The position numbers and the translations under genes were made by a program. Positions 60,457 through 64,000 of a DNA stretch of 64,000 nt are shown piece after piece (the first letter of the stretch is position 1; each line of letters opens with the position of its first letter). The notes beneath the pieces are model-generated. The model saw nothing but the letters and a program-made list of their open reading frames with translations. It was not told the DNA's origin and did no database searches. Source of the DNA: Panagrolaimus kolymaensis (taxonomy: Eukaryota > Nematoda > Chromadorea > Rhabditida > Panagrolaimidae); NCBI GenBank assembly GCA_028622995.1, contig JAJQJQ010000038.1, positions 1,550,001-1,614,000 of the forward strand, written 5' to 3'.

Positions 60457-62364
60457 TCAAAGAAGTGAAAACCCAAGCAATACCGGCTAAAAAAACAATA
60501 ATAATGTTAAAAAAATAGGTGATAAAATTAAAGGAAAAAAGAAAAAGATTTGACTTACTTTATGATCACCCATGCATGCATTTAATCCAACACAATTGTA
60601 AATAACTTTTGGATCTTTATGAATTAATTCAAAAGCTTCATCATTCATTAAAACTCGATCGCACCAAGCTGGAGCTCGAGTTTTCATATAAGAATTGGAG
60701 AAATTTGGGTCTTCACTCCAAGGATATCTAAAAAAATGAAACTTTTAATTTCGTTGCAGGTTTCCCAAAATTTGGTTAATTATCTAAAACTTACGTTGGT
60801 GGAAATTTTATTTGCATTTCTTTAAGATTAAATTCTTTGGGTTCTGTATCATCATCACGATATTGTTCCCATTTTGTTACAAATCTTTCTGCATCAACGT
60901 AATCAAATCTTTTCTTTTCTATTCGTAACACTATACTAAAAACAAAAAAGCAATAGTTTTTTATTTTTGCGGTTATAAAAAAATAGATCTAAACGCTTGA
61001 TAAAAAAACCGTACTTTGAATCATCGATTAGTTTCTTTTTATCTTCTTTTGGCCTGAATTCAATTGCAGATAAATTTCTTTTCAATGTATCATGATTGGA
61101 TGTAATTCCATTTAATAATTGTTGCTGGGGAAACAGCAGCTGCTTAGAATCTAATTCTGATACTTGTGATGGGTATGAGGCACTTTTATTTATATCTTCT
61201 ATTTCATGAATTTCTTGGTCTTTTGTTATCTTCTATAAAAAATAATAATGGAAAAATAAATGATTCAGGAAAATAAAATAATCTTTTGTTGAGAAGAAAA
61301 AATGACTAAATCAACAAAAGATCAAAAAAATGTTTGAGAGGGCAATCAAAAAAAAAGCAAAATAAAATAAGAAAATAAGAAAAATAAAAAACACACCCTG
61401 AGAAAAGAATCTGTGCGTAATCTAAAATTAAAATCACCAAAAATAAATAAATTTCCATTTAATAATTTTTGATGAGAATTTTTCCATTCATTGTATTTTT
61501 CAATGGTAAAATTTAGGGCTTTTTGACGATTTTGGCTATATACTAATGGATTTTGAGTAAGTTCAAGATTTGATTCATCATGGAATAAATGAATATTAAT
61601 TAAATCCAGTATTCTGCAAAACAAAACAAAAATATTGTAGGTTTTCATAAAAAAAAATTTTTAGGGATAAACTAACTTTGAATTTATTCTCCATCTGGTA
61701 TGCAAATATCCTTTTCTACCCCATTTGATAGCAGGCCAAAATTCTTTTACAAATTTTTCTTTTCTTACATATTTTGATTTTGAGATCGTTTCTTCAATAA
61801 TAATATTTTCGCTATCTTCTTTTAAAGCTACAAAATATCCATCATTGGTGGAATTAAAAATCCATTGTTCAACTTTCGATATCCAATCACGATGAATAAA
61901 AACTACTGTGCCTAAAGCCTATAAATGCAATTTTTTAAAAAGGCTGAGTAAATTGTTGGTAAATTCAAACCTACAGTATATTCTTCAATATTATCATAAT
62001 CTAAATCTAAGAATGCTCGAACAACAGAAAATTCATTCAATATTTCATAAAGATCATGAATTACTCCTGCCACATCTTTGCTGTATCTTTTAAATTCTTT
62101 TCCACCAGTTTCTTGAAAATGTAATACAACAAATTTAGCGTCGCTTTTTTTTATTGTCTAAAAAATAATTTAAAAAATGAAAAATTTAAAAGAAGTAAAA
62201 ATTAGCATACATCAGTGATATTAGCTTTCCATTGACTTCGAATAATTGGATTCTGGAAAAAATGCAATTTTTATTTCAAAAATACTAAAAAAGGGCAGCA
62301 AAAAAATACTCACTTCATCAAATAATGACCCGACATTAGCTGTCACTAGCAGGATGTCGGACAT
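60457..62364 (-). CDS. INPP5A: Type I inositol polyphosphate 5-phosphatase (INPP5A family)
   Basis: Nine exons: 62364-62314, 62252-62211, 62157-61975, 61918-61677, 61613-61397, 61232-61015, 60935-60795, 60727-60559, 60486-60457, giving 430 residues (human has 412). The enzyme removes the 5-phosphate of Ins(1,4,5)P3 and Ins(1,3,4,5)P4 and so ends Ca2+ signals. Signatures: MSDILLVTANVGSLFDE start, LHFQETGGK, LDLINIHLFHDESNL, FIFGDFNFRL, and FPPTYPWSED with RAPAWCDRVL and CMGDHKPV. The middle contains a less conserved Gln-rich stretch. The protein ends only nine residues after GDHK (PVLLGFSLL), without the C-terminal CAAX prenylation motif of vertebrate INPP5A. An acceptor at exon start 62382 lies 18 nt before the ATG. 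Confidence 0.93.
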
Positions 62365-62402
62365 ATTCTTTATTTATTTCACCTAAAAAAATTTATGCTT
62401 TA

Positions 62403-62439
<37 letters not shown>

Positions 62440-63186
62440 CATGATAATATAAAACAATGGCAACGGAATGAAAAAAAGTGAGAGAAAAAAGAAGAATAAA
62501 ACTAGTAATAATAAAAAATAAAATAAAGTGTTCTTCTTCTCCTGATTATATTTTGTTTTTAAATTGCGGTATGGAAGAATAAGAAAAAAAGCGAATAAAA
62601 TAAACAACAAAATGTAGGGGTAAAGCAAAAATGCGCATAAAATACATTAGCAGAAATATGTATGTTATTTTTTTAAAAGCTATGTTTTATAAAATGGTTT
62701 TTTTATTTTATTATGGAGCGCCATTGAAAATAAAATGAAATTTTATGAAGAAAAAAAATACACTCAGTCATAGACAAGAAAAAAAAGTCTCAAATGGTGG
62801 CGAAACAAAAAAAAAAGAAGAAAATATGAAGAAAAAGAAAAAAGCAAAGAAAAAAAAGAAGATAATCGATGAGGAGCGAGACACCGTGCTCAGGTGGTGT
62901 CCTTCTTTTCCTCTTCTTGTTGTTCCTCCTAAAAAAACTTTGTTGCTTCACGTAAAAAAATAAAATAAAAATAATTTTAAAAGCTTTTTCAAACAACAAA
63001 AAATGAAAGAAAGAAGAGAAAAGAAAAAAAATACGCAATAAAAGAAGGACCAAAGAAAAATCAAATTTTTAAAATTTCTTAAATAAATTATCCCTTGATA
63101 ATAGAGAAGAAAATTCAAATTTATCAACAAATTCTTCAAGTGAAACTGATACTTCCTCAGATGAAGACGATTCCCTTTTGTATCAT
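62365..63186. other. Divergent spacer, INPP5A / TBCE-like genes
   Basis: About 820 bp between divergent genes. It holds the (AT)14 repeat at 62406-62433 and an A-rich purine block around 62735-62890. Part of the right end may be coding for the TBCE-like gene. Confidence 0.5.
62406..62433. repeat. (AT)14 microsatellite
   Basis: Uninterrupted AT dinucleotides over 28 bp, just upstream of the INPP5A 5' end. Confidence 0.95.
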
Positions 63187-64000
63187 ATGGAAAAAAAGTA
63201 TCTTGATGATGAGGAAATTGATTCATCTATAAATATTGTGAGTTTTAACACATTTTTTTCTTTCTTAAAACACTTCGAAGAAAATATAGAAAATGAAGAA
63301 AAAAATTATTCATTCTTTTCAGAAACTTGTTTTTCCTTCATTCATTAAATTTTTTAATCTTTCTTTCTTTCTTAAAAATTTTTGGATGCGCATTTTTTTC
63401 TCGTCGTCGTTTATGGGTTTGCGTTTTTTTCTGGATCGGTAACAAACAACATTTTTGTCGTCTTACATGTTTTTGAATTGCAATGCATCGAGAAAAAAAA
63501 CCACCATTATGTAACTTTTTTTGAAAAATTTTTTTTGGCATCAGTCTCGAGAAAAAAAGCTAAGAAAAAAAATAGAATAAACACATATCAAAAAAAAAAG
63601 CCAGCTGGCATTAAAAAAATAAAAGAATAGAAAAAAGACATGCATCAATATTTTTTTTCTCATGAACGCCCTTTATGCTTGCTTCTTAGTGAGATAGATG
63701 CGATCACACGACCCCTGTTTACTTTTTTTTTCAATTTTATTTATTGGAATTGAAGTTGTTGTTGCCAACAATAAAAAAAATTCTTTTCCACCATTTTTTA
63801 TTTGAGCATTTTTTTTCTGAAAAACAACAACAACAATATAATAATAACAAAACAAATAAATATTTTTTTTTCAGTTTGGAACAAGTCCATGCAAGCTTGC
63901 AAGTGAAAGACATTTGGGTTTATTAGTTTTAAATCGAATGAATATTTCTTCAATTGGTGATGAAGCAAAATTGGCATCTCTTGTCGTTGCTGTCAGCGAT
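63187..64000 (+). CDS. TBCEL: Tubulin-folding cofactor E-like protein, 5' part only
   Basis: Two exons are visible: one ending at 63237 (donor GTGAGT) and 63875-64000, which runs off the window in phase 0. The second reads HLGLLVLNRMNISSIGDEAKLASLV, matching the first leucine-rich repeat region of TBCEL (LVLN, then I-x-x-x-GDE). TBCEL is a cytosolic LRR/ubiquitin-like protein that destabilises tubulin. The start is uncertain. The ATG at 63187 (MEKKYLDDEE) is the first in frame, but the frame is open and Ser/Asp-rich back to 63073 and may belong to the exon with an acceptor near 63103. The remaining LRRs and the C-terminus lie outside the window. TBCE itself is an alternative. Confidence 0.65.

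Noticed and set aside
61971..61974. Alternative end of INPP5A exon 3 at 61971 with a later acceptor
   Set aside because: It keeps the frame, but ending at 61975 and starting at 61918 restores the residues TALG seen in vertebrate INPP5A.
1..64000. tRNA, rRNA, CRISPR arrays, transposable elements
   Set aside because: No GGTTCGAATCC-type B box, no regularly spaced identical repeats, no transposase-like frame or terminal inverted repeats with target duplications were found by reading.

Overview
This is a eukaryotic genomic window of 64 kb. By eye it is very AT-rich, with long A/T homopolymers and CAA/GTT, CAG/CTG, GAT and GAA type simple repeats between genes. It carries fifteen complete intron-containing protein genes and the 5' end of a sixteenth. 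Introns are mostly 45-110 bp, with GT donors and T-rich acceptors ending TTTTTTAG or TTTTTCAG. Exon joins were worked out by hand; in every gene the phases add up and each protein ends at a stop. Gene content points to a nematode or a close ecdysozoan relative: an astacin with EGF, CUB and TSP1 domains, a Clc-like tetraspan protein, a DEG/ENaC channel, UNC-115/abLIM, and splice-acceptor-like AGs just upstream of many start codons, as expected for spliced-leader addition. A true Fringe glycosyltransferase, which as far as I know C. elegans lacks, hints at an early-branching lineage. The species cannot be named from the sequence. No tRNA, rRNA, CRISPR array or transposon was recognised.

Layout. 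1-8.9 kb: no recognisable gene. 8.9-11.6 kb (minus strand): PLP homeostasis protein, then mitochondrial ribosomal protein uL2m. 12.4-15.2 kb (plus): DEG/ENaC channel, facing a Na+/H+ exchanger (15.5-18.5 kb, minus). 22.4-24.1 kb (minus): epsin. 26.5-28.2 kb (plus): gustatory-receptor-like seven-TM protein. 29.0-29.9 kb (plus): KDEL receptor ERD2. 30.6-31.7 kb (minus): GAPR-1-like CAP protein. 33.2-36.0 kb (minus): UNC-115/abLIM. 38.7-40.1 kb (minus): SEC14/GOLD lipid-binding protein. 44.9-46.7 kb (plus): PP2A B55 subunit. 48.7-51.3 kb (plus): astacin. 53.6-56.1 kb (plus): Fringe. 56.5-57.4 kb (minus): Clc-like protein. 60.5-62.4 kb (minus): INPP5A-type inositol polyphosphate 5-phosphatase. 63.2 kb to the end (plus): start of a TBCE-like tubulin cofactor. 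The long spacers are described individually.

The genes do not form one pathway. Several deal with membrane traffic and signalling: epsin (endocytosis), ERD2 (Golgi-to-ER retrieval), GAPR-1-like and SEC14-like proteins, INPP5A (IP3 breakdown). The convergent channel/exchanger pair both concern Na+ and H+. The most notable observations are the Fringe orthologue, an 18-bp element with a UPR-type core upstream of ERD2 and repeated 2.9 kb away, a nearly palindromic AATAAA/TTTATT site between Fringe and the Clc-like gene, and atypical features in the CAP, INPP5A and ERD2 proteins.
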